This document shows positions 12,507-23,916 of a DNA stretch of 64,000 bases, one piece after another. Origin of the DNA: Nymphaea colorata. Taxonomy: Eukaryota > Streptophyta > Magnoliopsida > Nymphaeales > Nymphaeaceae. Positions within the stretch are counted from its first letter, which is position 1, and each line of letters starts with the position of its first letter. The notes below the pieces were generated by a model. It had not been told where the DNA came from. It made no database searches and saw nothing but the letters and a program-made list of their open reading frames with translations. The stretch covers positions 3,224,001 to 3,288,000 of the forward strand of contig NC_045148.1 of NCBI RefSeq assembly GCF_008831285.2, in the 5' to 3' direction. Both the position numbers and the translations under genes were made by a program.

Positions 12507-12974
12507 CAGCTTGATGGCTCGAGCAAACCTCCCTAATATGAGAGAGAGAGAGAGCGAGAGAGAGAGAGAGATTTATGATTGAAAACTGGCCCCGTTGCCA
12601 CGTCCTATATGATGCCAGCAGGCTCAAAAGTAGAAGAGGAATCTGGACCGTCCATCTCCAGATAGACGGTTCAAATGGCACTGCAATGAAGTCAATCGAG
12701 CTGTTGTCGACAGTTCGGGTCCAACGCTAACTACCGTTTGGATTCAAATCTAGTAAACCTTTGACCTACTTCAACTTAAAAGGCCATCGACGAGTCAAAA
12801 GCTTGCTCATTTTACTCACTATTATATACCCATCGACCCCATCTGGTAAGTATACTCAGTATTATATACGATTTCCTCTTCCGTAAAAACTAAACCATAA
12901 GCCTCTTAAACTCTAAAGCATATGGCAGGAATTGTGTAGGCGCACTTCAATGCCATGAAACTTGAGCTCACCAC
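12507..12974 (-). promoter_or_regulatory. Rab5 gene 5' leader and promoter-proximal region
   Basis: Read on the minus strand, the leader contains an interrupted (CT)n tract at 12541-12571, about 35 bp before the ATG. An ACGTGG core (GACGTGGC on the coding strand) lies at about 12597-12604 and a TATA-like ATATAG at about 12605-12612. The region ends at the edge of the duplicated unit near 12975, so only about 470 bp of unduplicated sequence lies before the coding region. Promoter elements are inferred from position and sequence only. Confidence 0.35.
12541..12571. repeat. (GA)n microsatellite in the Rab5 leader
   Basis: A GA run interrupted once by CGAG. It is CT-rich on the coding strand of the Rab5 gene, in the likely 5' UTR. 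Confidence 0.9.
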
Positions 12975-13847
12975 AACCATGTCTGTTTGAGTTGAATAGA
13001 TTCTGTTCGAGTTAACTTGGTCAATTCACTTTTATAGTTCACTTTCTAGCACAAACATGCCTTTGGAGATGAAAGATGAAAGTTGGTGGAGATAGACGGA
13101 CTCTTGGTTGGAAATTCCTTGGTCCATTAACAAAGAAAAAACATTTGTACATGCCTTTTAATAGCAAGCCGTTAATCTCCTCCAATGCCCACGAGTTCTC
13201 TCTCTCCTGCCAGTGCAAAATAAATGCCCTTTGAATAAGAGGGCGTTAAATGGTCCATGCATATATGCAAGCACATAATTGCCCATCTATAATACAACTA
13301 TGTAGAAAATCTTCTGTACGTCACTATATGATAAAGTAAAATTGTGAATATGTAGAAACTGAATGTATATGTTGAGCAATGTATTCTTACATTGTCAAGG
13401 TAAGTTGCCATGGTACATTTTATAGGACATGTCAAAGGCTACTTGGTCGATCTAGCTTTTGATATGCATAGCAGTAAATTGCGAGACAATATATAAAATT
13501 CATTAAGTTTATTATGGTTGTTAAAATAAATCGCTACTATGTAGATAATATGTGTTGAATGATATGTCACACTGCATACATTCGCTACAACAAATTGAAT
13601 ACACATTGATGGATGGCCTAGCATCGGGTAATTGCTTAAAAAGCAGCCGATGGAGTATAATGTTAGCAAAGAGTAGAGCATCCAATTGATGGGCCTGCCA
13701 TATTTGCTCATTTTGGAAGGAGGATCTGCTGATGGAAGCTTGTGGTTGGGGGAGTGCTGCTTGTGCCGAAGGATGGAAAATGAATTTATTAACCGTTGGG
13801 AAAGGAGGGTTTTCCAAAATCATTGATCAATCGGGCACCAAAAGCTT

Positions 13848-14683
13848 TTCCCGTGAGGAACACGAAGCATCGATGGAGGCAGTTGTTTCCTTCTTCATTC
13901 TCGACCTTCCATATATCTTCATTCACCGGTTCTTTGTATTTCCTCAAATGGATGACTTGAAGGTCCAAATCGAGGGTTGTTCATTGGTTCAAGATGAACT
14001 CCCAAATCAAAGGGAAGCAATGTCGTGTTCTACCGGTTCACCACTTGGATGTTTCACAAAGGGAAAAATTAAACCCGAAACAAAAGGATGTTCCCAAACA
14101 TAGGCAAATACAGCTTGGGGTTCAAGAAAGGGGTTCCATAATAAGTAGAAATATCCATAGATTTCCAACTGAAGGTAATGGGTACCTTTTTTTTTTCACT
14201 TTTTGTTTTTGTTCCTGTTTTTGCTACCACAAATTATTGATTATGGGGTTCGGGAGTTTGAGGCCTTCATGTGTTATCTGGTTTTCTATTTCTATGTACT
14301 TGTGTATTCGTGTTTTTTTATCGATTGCCGACAGCTATTTCTAGTATAGTAGCCGAAGTGGCTGCTGTTCTTCTTGATTGATGATTGCTTTATGTTTTTT
14401 CTCTACTATGGTAAAGCACCACAAATAAAAAATTTATCCCTTTGATTCAGCAACTTGCTTGCTGCATATGCTTCTTGAAATCCTTTGAGGACATTTTTTT
14501 GTCTGTTTGATGTGAGATGCACTCTAAATTAAACCTTTGGGTCTTTGAAGCTTAATTTAACCTTTAGTCTATTGTCATCTAACTAGGTGAATGCAATTTA
14601 GTAAATAAGACTTGGGTTACATCTCCCTGTGAATAAAATCTTCTCTAGAGCGTTTCAATTGCATTTTGTTCATTTATTGGGCC

Positions 14684-14757
<74 letters not shown>

Positions 14758-15230
14758 GGACGAGTTAATTAACTTCTATTGTTTAAAAATTTAAATAGCT
14801 CACAATCTTTCATTTAGACGCCTGGATGATGGTAAGTAGCTTAAAAATTAGTGAAGGCTAAGGTTCATGGGTGGAAGCTCAGGGAGTAATGGAACTGAAG
14901 ACATCCTTAGAAACATAAATTTTATAGGAAAAGGTTATTACAATGTGACAATTATGTCTGTTAAAATTTGTAGTGTTTATGCCCCCTAAATTTGTTATGA
15001 GTATGCCCTCTAGATTTTCTTTTTGGCCTCGCCATTGGTGCAAAATCTACTTTTGCTTATAGATGAGCCATTAACGAAAAGATTTGTGAGTTTGCAAACT
15101 GAAAATTTTCTAATTACTTATGTTCATGTAACACTTTAATGCATACTCCCATATTAGTTTTACCTCTAAGTTTTTTTTACCTTTCCAGCATAGAAAATTC
15201 TTGAGGATTGACCCTTTAATTTTAATTCAT
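13848..15230. other. Segment present only in copy A
   Basis: Copy B jumps from GGCACCAAAA to AACATTTGGCTCTTG with a filler of about 15 bases, while copy A has 1.38 kb between the same landmarks. The filler in B suggests a deletion in copy B rather than an insertion in copy A, since no terminal repeats or target duplication bracket the segment. It contains the AT/GT microsatellite and short open frames with no recognised domain. Confidence 0.6.
14686..14756. repeat. Compound (AT)n(GT)n microsatellite
   Basis: About 40 bases of alternating AT run directly into about 30 bases of alternating GT. Likely to vary between individuals. Confidence 0.95.
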
Positions 15231-15961
15231 AAATTAACATTTGGCTCTTGTGATACAAGATTTCTATTCCTTTGATATTATCCCTTCCAGCTTTTGTGCT
15301 TTCACTGACGTTAAAGGACCAGCTTAAGGTAACTCCTCATTATGCTTTTATGTTTCCCTTCAGACATTCTTCTTGATTATGAAAAATTTGAGTCACACTC
15401 AAGTACTAATTATTAGCCTTTTTTCTTTTTTTTTTTCATACATTGCCCAAAATCTATTTTTGTTAGTGTGGCCATGCAAAATTTTGGGTCTCAAAACCTT
15501 GTATTGTTTGACGGTTCACATGGGATGAAGAAATCAAATATTAACGTTTCTCCATATTCTTATTGTGGTAATCAATGAGAGATTGGACTCAACTCAACAA
15601 GACGAGATCAAATTGTTCTTAATGCTTCTAATAGGGGTAATCAAATCAATGACTAGATTGCGTATTTAAGGTCCCAAAATGTGATTGTCGTCAAACCTAA
15701 AAGCAAAATGGTGTCCTGAATTTGAAAATGGAGAGTTGTAAAAATCGAAGTTGATCATCATAAATTGAAATGCAGGAATTAAAAATACTGGAATTGAGTG
15801 GCATAGTTCATGATCTATATAATCATATATCTGTGTAAGGGGCAATTCCTAGATATAATATGAGTGCATCTAAGATTATATTCAATACATGATTGAGATC
15901 TGACATCTAAGTTTGGGACATGGGCCTAGAGGGCTCTTAATTCAAAGTTCAAATCCAAATT

Positions 15962-15966
15962 CATGG
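15962..15966. repeat. Left target-site duplication CATGG of the chromovirus
   Basis: CATGG directly before the left LTR is repeated at 26992-26996 directly after the right LTR. Copy B has the unoccupied sequence at about 33311-33320 (TTCATTGACTAAGG), which confirms the insertion point. Confidence 0.9.
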
Positions 15967-18900
15967 TGTCACACCCCAACTTTTTGACCCTCAAATAAAT
16001 TTTTTTGTTAAAACATAAAGGTTGAGGTGCGACAACACAACCATTCAAAAGAAAATGATCCATGCAATTCAAAACAATGGGGCAAACTTTTCATTTTATA
16101 ATCAATTCCATTCATACAAAATTACTTCTTATTTCTGGATAGCACATATGACAAAATGCCCCAAAATTAAGACATTGATACCTAGCAAAAAAAATAGGGC
16201 ATCAATATATCAAAACAAGACGCGCCGACACTACAATTGACTTGCAACCTCTCTAGTAGGATGTGAGTAGAGTCATCTGATCAACCTGCTGCCCCAGGTC
16301 CGCCAAAACCTCAAAAAGAAAGACGACTGAAGGCATAGCCTTCGCAGTATGGCCACAAGTAAGATAAATCCCTATCATTTTAGGTAGGGGCTCAAAATGA
16401 GATATAATGCTTACGAAAAGAAAATTACTATCATGTCGTGATAGGGCACACAGTCACATGACTTGTCAAGAAGACCCCTCACATAAATCATGACACATTC
16501 ACAATTCACATGTAACTCATGTATAAACATATCATTATCATTCATTTCAATCACATTCATTTCATTTACATTAACTTTAGTGAATTGACAGTTCCTGTAA
16601 GTACAAACAGAGGTACGTGCACACCGCGGACGGCCTACAGTCGGGAGACAACCCCCGAAATGGATCTATTCACGCTGCAGTGGAAGAGGACTCATCCATG
16701 GATGTGTGAATTCCAATAAGAGATACTCAGTCTTCACTAGGACACCTAGTTTGAGAAGGCGGGAGCCCAACGCTCCAAGCACATCATACAACGGTACCCT
16801 GGGGCCTTGCACCACCTACACTCTGAACAGGTGAGACCAGTGGTGAAGCCGGGATAACTCCCAAACACACTGCCACAACCCACTGGCCTCTCATCTCTTA
16901 TTTTTTCCTTCTTATCATTATAATTATACATTTAACAAAATGACTGGCTAGCTCATGAGGTTGGTTCACTTCACGAGTGCACCCACACCTCCCATTGCCT
17001 CCACACGAGAGCTGCACATGACATTAACATTCTTAACTAGCCGTCATAACATTACGGGTACAACTACCCTTCAATTTCATTCATTTGTATTATGTCCATG
17101 GCAATGTATATGAAACATTATAACATTCACATCACACATCACATCAATCATTCTTTCAAAACTTAGCCAAACCACAAAGAGTATTCTTGATCCGTATTTG
17201 GCTCGTAGTTGTCCTATGCAGTTATCATTCTAGGATGATTTATAATGCACAATTAGGGTTGAGGAGATACTCGATTTGATACCCCACCTCATCTGTCCTA
17301 AGCAGTTACCAATTCTAGCATGCACATGCAATTGCATAGTAATTTTCAAAAAAAATCTTATCGCATAAGCATTCAATTTTCATGTATACATTCACTCAAT
17401 TACATCACAACATTCAATCATATTACAATCATTCAATCACATCACAATCATATGATCCAACGCTCCTGAAAACACACATTCAAAAGTCAGCCCAAGCAAG
17501 GATTTGTCTGGAATGCCGCCATACCTGCCACGCGTCCACAAAACACCCAAAACGCATCGAGCTTCGAATCTGGTCACTCAAGGTCTACTAGACGTGCCCG
17601 GTGTACCTGCAAACACAATCAAGCGATAATTTCTCTACTTGATTCGCTTCACAATTTATACAGATATGAAACATAATCATTGAGGCATAGGTCATCGCCT
17701 CAAGAGGGTGTCGACGGGTAGTGTCGACCCACAAACCCCTCCAATAGGCCACTTCTCAACTCCTTGGGGTTGTCACCAAATGATTTAAGTTTCGCGCTCT
17801 CGACTTGAACCAATCACTAATCTGTTTCTCCCTTGCTTCCTTAGTCGAGGCGTTTACCCCACAAATTAGATTCTCAACATACAACGTATGCATATCAATA
17901 GAAACATATTTTTCAAGCTCGCTAAAGGCAGTTCTAAACCTTCCCACATCGTCAAAATCTCTATCATGTTTCTAAATCGCTTTAAAAATCAACTTATCAG
18001 GCTAAAAAGACAATTATACAAGTAGATCATCGCCCTCCTCAAAATAGTCCTAAACTTTCTTTAAAATAGCAACATCGCTAATATGCATTCCAAATCATCG
18101 AATCGTGAGTCTAGCATGCTCAATCATTACTTGTACATGTCCTAATAGATAATATTAGTCGATTTAGGCTTAGTTAGGTGTCGCTCACTCCAATCTTACT
18201 GTCCAAACTGCTGCAATGTTCCCGACAACCACCTCAAATATTTGATTGAGCTCCAATGCCAAAGATTGGTCGCTGCCTACACCACCAACACCTTTACTTC
18301 ACTGGCATGAGGGGAAAGATGCATCCCCAAGCTGCAAACCGACCAAACCACCAAACTATGGTGAGATTTTTTGAAAGAGTGGTCAAAAGAGGGATCTGCC
18401 ATTAGAAAAAAAAAACATTCGGCTGTGAGAATGACGTTAGGCTGAGGGTAAGAGGGGAAAACAAATGGAAAATGACAAGAGAAAGGCAAACCACGAGGGT
18501 TTGGGTAGAGGGGAGAGAGTGCGAGAGAGAACTGGCGGGGAGAAGGAGAGTGTCGAGCGAGAGAGCGCTCGGTGGGAAAAAAGGGAAGAACAAACATAAA
18601 ATGGGGGGGGTGCATAGACAGAGAGGGAAGTCGAGCAAAGAGAGAGTAAGAGAGCAGACAAAAGGGGGAAAAAGAGAAGGCAGACAGCAGGAGCGAGAGA
18701 GATTGTAGGGAGAGATGCGAACAAAGGGACGGGCGCACGGGCAGAGGGAGAGGCAACAGAACAACGAGAGAGGGAGGAGGGAAGAAAAAGAAGAAATAAA
18801 GGAGAGGAAGAGGTAGAGATAGGTCGAGAGGCTTACCAGAGTGCCGCCGCCGTCGTCACCCTTCCTCCACTAGCCCAAGCGTCGCCGCTGCACCCTCGTC

Positions 18901-19065
18901 CGCCTCCTGTTTCTCACACGGTCGAGCCAGGAGAAAGGCGAAGAGGAAGACGAGGGAGAAAAGGGAAAGTCGAGGTAGAAGAGGGCGACGTCGGGACCCT
19001 CACGCAAGTGGGTTCGGGTCCGGGTCTAGACCTGATCCGGCCCTCCTGCAAAGACGAATGTTACA
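15967..19065 (-). repeat. Left (3') LTR of the chromovirus
   Basis: 3,099 bp, starting TGTCACACCCC and ending GTTACA on the plus strand. It contains a purine-rich block at about 18400-18830 (pyrimidine-rich on the sense strand) and a GC-rich block at 18840-18990. It carries a donor-like GTAAGC on the minus strand at 18831-18836. Confidence 0.95.
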
Positions 19066-19090
19066 TCCTACCGTCCTTAAATAAAATTTC
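19066..19090 (-). other. Polypurine tract region of the chromovirus
   Basis: Directly inside the left LTR. The minus strand reads AAGGACGGTAGGA before the LTR's TGTAACA, a form close to the AAGGGGGGTAGGA usual in this clade. This is the expected primer for plus-strand synthesis. Two bases depart from a pure purine run. Confidence 0.7.
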
Positions 19091-22000
19091 ATCCTCAAAA
19101 TTTAGATCATACCTCAATGCAAGAACAGGTGTGAATACTTTTTTCACATATCATCCTCGAGCTCCCATGTGCTCTCCTTCAACCCATGGTGTTACCATTC
19201 CACTTTCACTAAAGGAATCCTCTTAGTGCGAAGCACTTGCTCTATTTGATCCACAATTCTAACAAGCTTTTATTGCGTTGTCAAATCATCTTGCACTTGA
19301 ATACCTTGAAAGTCAATCACATATGTAGGATCCGGTACGTACTTTCAAAGCATGGAAACATAAAAAATGTAATGAACATGAATCAAGTTAGGTGGTAGTG
19401 TCAGTCTGTATGCTACCTCTCCGATCATCTCTAATATCTCAAAAGGTCCAATGAACATCGGGCTCAAATTTCCCTTAATACCAAATCAAAAAATAAGGTG
19501 AAAACTTCAAGAACACATGATCACCAACCTCAAAAGCCAACTCCCTGTGTCGATTGTTGGCATAACTTTTCTGTCTACTCTGACCAGTCAACAACTCTTT
19601 CCTTATCAATTGTACTTGGTCGGTGTAATGGTGCAATACCAAAGGGTTTTCGATCTTGCCGTCACCCAATTCGATCCAACAAGCTGGCGATCTGCATGAC
19701 CCTTCCATACAAGGCCTCAAAGGGTGCTATCCCGATACTAAAGTGATAACTGTTATTATATACAAATTCTGTCAATTTCACATGTTTATCTCATTCTCCT
19801 CTCTAGTCTAAAACACAAGCAAACAACATGTCCTCTAAGGTCTGAATGGTCCTTTCAGATTGCCCATCAGTTTGGGGGTGGAACGCTGTGCTCAGCTTAA
19901 GTTTGGTACCAAATGCTTTTTGCAACTACCCCCAAAACCTAGAGGTAAAACATGAATCTCGATCTACAATAATAGACTTTTGTACTCCATGCAATCTCAC
20001 TATCTTGCCAATATATAACTCTACGAGACTTTCCAATGATTGATTGATTCTGATTGGTAGAAAATGAGCAGACTTCGTAAGTGGATTAACAATAACTCAT
20101 ATGGCATCATGTTGACTTCTGGTGTGGGGCAAACCAACCACAAAATCCATCGTAATGTCCTCCCATTTTCACACTGGAATATCAATCTTATGCAACAAGC
20201 CTCCTAGTCATTGATATTTTGCCTTGACCCACTGACAAACTAAGCACTTCGCTACATATTCTGTAATTTCACGCTTCATTTCAGGCCACCAAAAATTTCT
20301 TTTCATATCCTGAAACATCTTTGTACTGTCAGGGTATATAGCAAATTTGGATTTGTGAGCTTCATCAAGCAACTGACACTTCACCCATTCATCTCTAGGG
20401 ACCCACAATCTTTGTCGAAGCCACAATGAACCATCTCCATCTAGATACCAAGAAGAATCTGACTTCTTACTTTCTTCTGTAGTTTTAGCAAAATTAAGAT
20501 CTTCTTTTTGCTTCAAGGTAAGCTCCTTCAACAAAGGATGTCGTATCAAGGCAGTTATTGTTGCTTTGTTCTCGTCACAAAGGTAAGACTGCCATTCTAT
20601 CACATCTTGCAATAATGTCCAAGAACGAGTCAACATACTGCACATTGTTGCCTTAGTATGTCTGCTCAAAGCATCAACCACCACATTCGCCTTTCCCGGA
20701 TGATATGATATTTTGAAATCATAATCCTTTAAGGATTCAATCCATCTTCTTTGTCTCATATTGAGATCCTTTTGAGAGAATATGTACTTTAATGACTTGT
20801 GGTCTGTAAACAACTCAAATATTGCCCCAAAAAGATAGTGTCTCCATATCTTCAATGCGAACACAACCACCCTCAATTCCAAATCGTGAGTAGGATAGTA
20901 TTTCTCATGAGTCTTCAATTGTCTTGATACATAAGCCACTACACGACCATGTTGCATCAATACACAACCATAACCAATTCTCGATGCATCAGTATACACC
21001 ACAATCCAGAACAACCCGATGAGAGTGTCAAAATAGGGGTGGTGGTAAGCTTGTCCTCCAAGGTTTAGAAACTCTTTTCACACCCTTCATTCTAAACAAA
21101 CTTCACTCCTTTTCTCAATAGCTTAGTCATGGGCGTAGCTATTTTCAAAAAGTCTTGTATAAACTAGCGGTAATATCATGCCAATCCCAAAAAACTTCTA
21201 ACCGCAGTCACATTGCATGATGTCTTCCAATCCTGTACAACCAACACCTTAGCCGGATCTATGAAAACTCCATCCTTTGAGATTACGTGACCAAGGAAGT
21301 TTACATTCTCTAGTCAAAATTTACATTTCGAGTATTTGGCATATAACTTATGCTTGCGCAAAATACCCAACATATTTCTTAAGTGATCTTTGTGCTCTGT
21401 CTCTCTATCTGAGTATACCAGAATATCATCCACAAAAACAATAACAAACTGATCCAAGTAGTCTTGAAAAACCCAATTCATGAGGCCCATAAACGTTGCG
21501 GGAGCATTCGTCAACCCAAAGACATGACCTTGAATTCATAGTGCCCATATCTAGTTCGAAAAGCAATCTTAGAAACATCTTCCTCCCATATCAAGAGTTG
21601 ATGATACCCTGTCCTCAAATCGATATTGGAGAATATCTTCGCATTCTTGAGTTGATCAAATAGGTCTTCAATTCTAGGAAGTGAAAACTTATTTTTGATG
21701 ATGACTTGATTCAACATGTGGTAATCTATGCACAAGTGCATCATTCCATCATTCTTTTTAACAAACAATACGGGTGCTCCCCAAGGTAACACACTAGGTC
21801 GAATGAAGCCCTTATCTAAGAGCTCCTACAATTGCTTCTTCAATTCTTCTAACTCTGCTGGTGCCATACGGTATGGTGCCTTAAAAATAGGAGTTGTCCT
21901 TAATAACAACTCTATCTCAAATTCAACTTCTCGTGTTGGAGGCAAACTCGATAAATCGTCAGGGAACACATCAGGGTACTCACTCACAATAGCAACATCC

Positions 22001-23690
22001 TCTAACTTCACTGGTTTGGTCTCACTAGTCAACACATTGACCAAGAATGCAACACTCCATTTTTCTAACAAACGTTTAGCCTTTAGGGCAAACACCAATA
22101 TCTTATCAGTTTGACTAGCTTTTCGTGCTTGAAATTCCATTGGTTTCATCTCATTAATTAATACTTGTATCTGCTTCTTTCTGCAATATATGTTGACATA
22201 ATGCGTGTATAGCCAATCCATGCCCAAAATAACATCAAACCCACTAAGACTTATGATCAACTATTGTTCAGGTAAGTGGTGTTGATAGATCTCCACGTCT
22301 ACATCAGGTAAATACTGGTTATACGAATCTTGTGCATGCATAGGACTGACCACTTTTAAAACACACGACATCATCCTAGCCGACACTTCTAGTGAAGTGG
22401 CAAACAAACTAGATATAAACGAATGAGTCGCCCCTACATCAAACAACACTCTAGCAATATGAGAGCCAACAGGTAAAGTAGCTTCAATAAGATTGTGTGC
22501 CTGTAGCTCTTCCACGATAGTTGCGTAGACACGTCCAGTCGTCTTTTGTGCACTAGAAGGACTGGCCTTGGGCTTCTTCAACTCTTTTCCTTGCATTGTG
22601 GGGCAATCTCTAATGAAGTGCCCCATCCTTCCACAGTGCAAACACGCTCCAGTCTCCTGATAGCACGGCTTTTCGGGGTGCACACGTGAGCAAATGAGGC
22701 ACCTCGGTGGAGTCGGAGTCATCATTGCCCCCTATATGGTGTCACTGCGGTTTGGCCTATTCCGCCTGAATGCTCGGTCATCACGCCTCTCATAAGGCTT
22801 TGCCCTGCCTGCAAAGTGGTGGCGCTTGGCATGTATATGTCCACCATGTGTGTGTTGGCTTGTCTTCTTGTGATGGTCCTTCTTTGTGCTCGCCCAGTCC
22901 TCTTCCATGCGTCTAGCCATAGTGATCGCCTCTTCCAAATCGCGAGGTCTGCTTGACATAACTCTGCTTCGCAGTCCATCACACAACCCATGCACAAACT
23001 TGTCTGCTATGGCCTCATGTGTGGTGTAGAGCTGCGGGCAATACACCTCTAAGTGCTGATACTTAGTAACATTCTTCCAAGCTCAAATGATTTTGCTGCA
23101 ATTCAAGAAACTCTTGCATCTTTTTGTTTCTGGCATGCACTGGAAAGTAAGTGTTGAAGAATGAATCTCTGAACTGCTTCCAATCAACTGTTGGCCTACA
23201 AACCGGATCTCAGGGGTCGATTGCCACCATCTTTTGGCATCACCTTTCAACAAGTAAGAGCCATAATTCACTTTGTCTCCTTCTGGCATCTTCAAAAGCT
23301 CAGAGATGCGCTCTACCTCTTCAATCAATTTCTCTACCTTGTCTGGACTGCCATCTCCAGTGAAGACAGGCAGCTACATTGACATGAATCGCTTGAATGA
23401 CACCGAAGTTGCCTTCTCCTTAGGTGGTGCAATAATGTCTCTTGTAGAGATGCATGGTTCCTCTGATTACTGACCATTAACTGTACTAGCGAGGTCAGTG
23501 TCTGTAAAGTTGTCAGCAGTATAGTCTGCTGATCAACAGGACTAATTTGGGCGTATTGTTGCCCTGACGTACTATCATCCAATGGGGTATGTGCATCTAA
23601 ATGGGCCGAACTTGGCTCTCTTGGTACCTCTGTAGCCGGCCCAGCTCGCTTCTTATCCCTGCATTGGTACTCCAAATGTACAAACAAGAA
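19070..23690 (-). pseudogene. Chromovirus gag-pol, frameshifted
   Basis: Gag (about 23690-22740) includes a YLLKGDAKRWW motif. Two zinc knuckles follow (CLICSRVHPEKPC and CLHCGRMGHFIRDC, about 22700-22600). The protease shows LFDVGATHSF near 22440, where the family has D-S/T-G, so it should be inactive. Reverse transcriptase (about 22000-21300) has a frameshift near 21511 and retains [10 protein letters not shown]. RNase H (21014-20650) has YTDAS and DALSRH. The integrase zinc-binding segment lies at about 20340-20210, the integrase core to about 19720, its C-terminal region (19720-19475) with EVGDHVFLK, and a chromodomain-like stretch below 19400. Stops and frame changes between almost all segments make it a pseudogene that could move only with helper proteins. 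Confidence 0.92.
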
Positions 23691-23902
23691 CCTTCATTCC
23701 CAAACAAGGTTTATGACCAATCTTTCAAGTCAAAACACAAACGTGCATCAGCACAATATATCAAATCATCAATCACATTCAATACATATATATTATTGTA
23801 AAATCAAAACTGTAATAAAAATTCAATCAAGCAGCGCGTACTTGAGAAACACGACTTCACAGATAGGCTTTAATTCACAACCATAGTGGGTTTTGCCACA
23901 AG

Positions 23903-23916
23903 TCTGATACCAAAGC
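23903..23916 (-). other. Primer-binding site of the chromovirus
   Basis: Directly inside the right LTR the minus strand reads TTTGGTATCAGAC, matching the initiator methionine tRNA complement TGGTATCAGAGC apart from its end. This fixes the right LTR as the 5' LTR and the direction of transcription. Confidence 0.85.

Noticed and set aside
13521-13823. 100-residue minus-strand frame conserved in both duplicated units (also 31920-32222)
   Set aside because: The two versions differ at about 11 residues and most changes alter the residue. No domain is recognised, and a second overlapping frame is equally open. Shared by duplication, not by selection.
18277-18764. Long minus-strand open frames rich in Pro, Ser, Leu and Phe, also at 26317-26994 and 36626-37166
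   Set aside because: They lie inside the purine/pyrimidine block of the LTRs in several frames at once and are low-complexity. Not genes.
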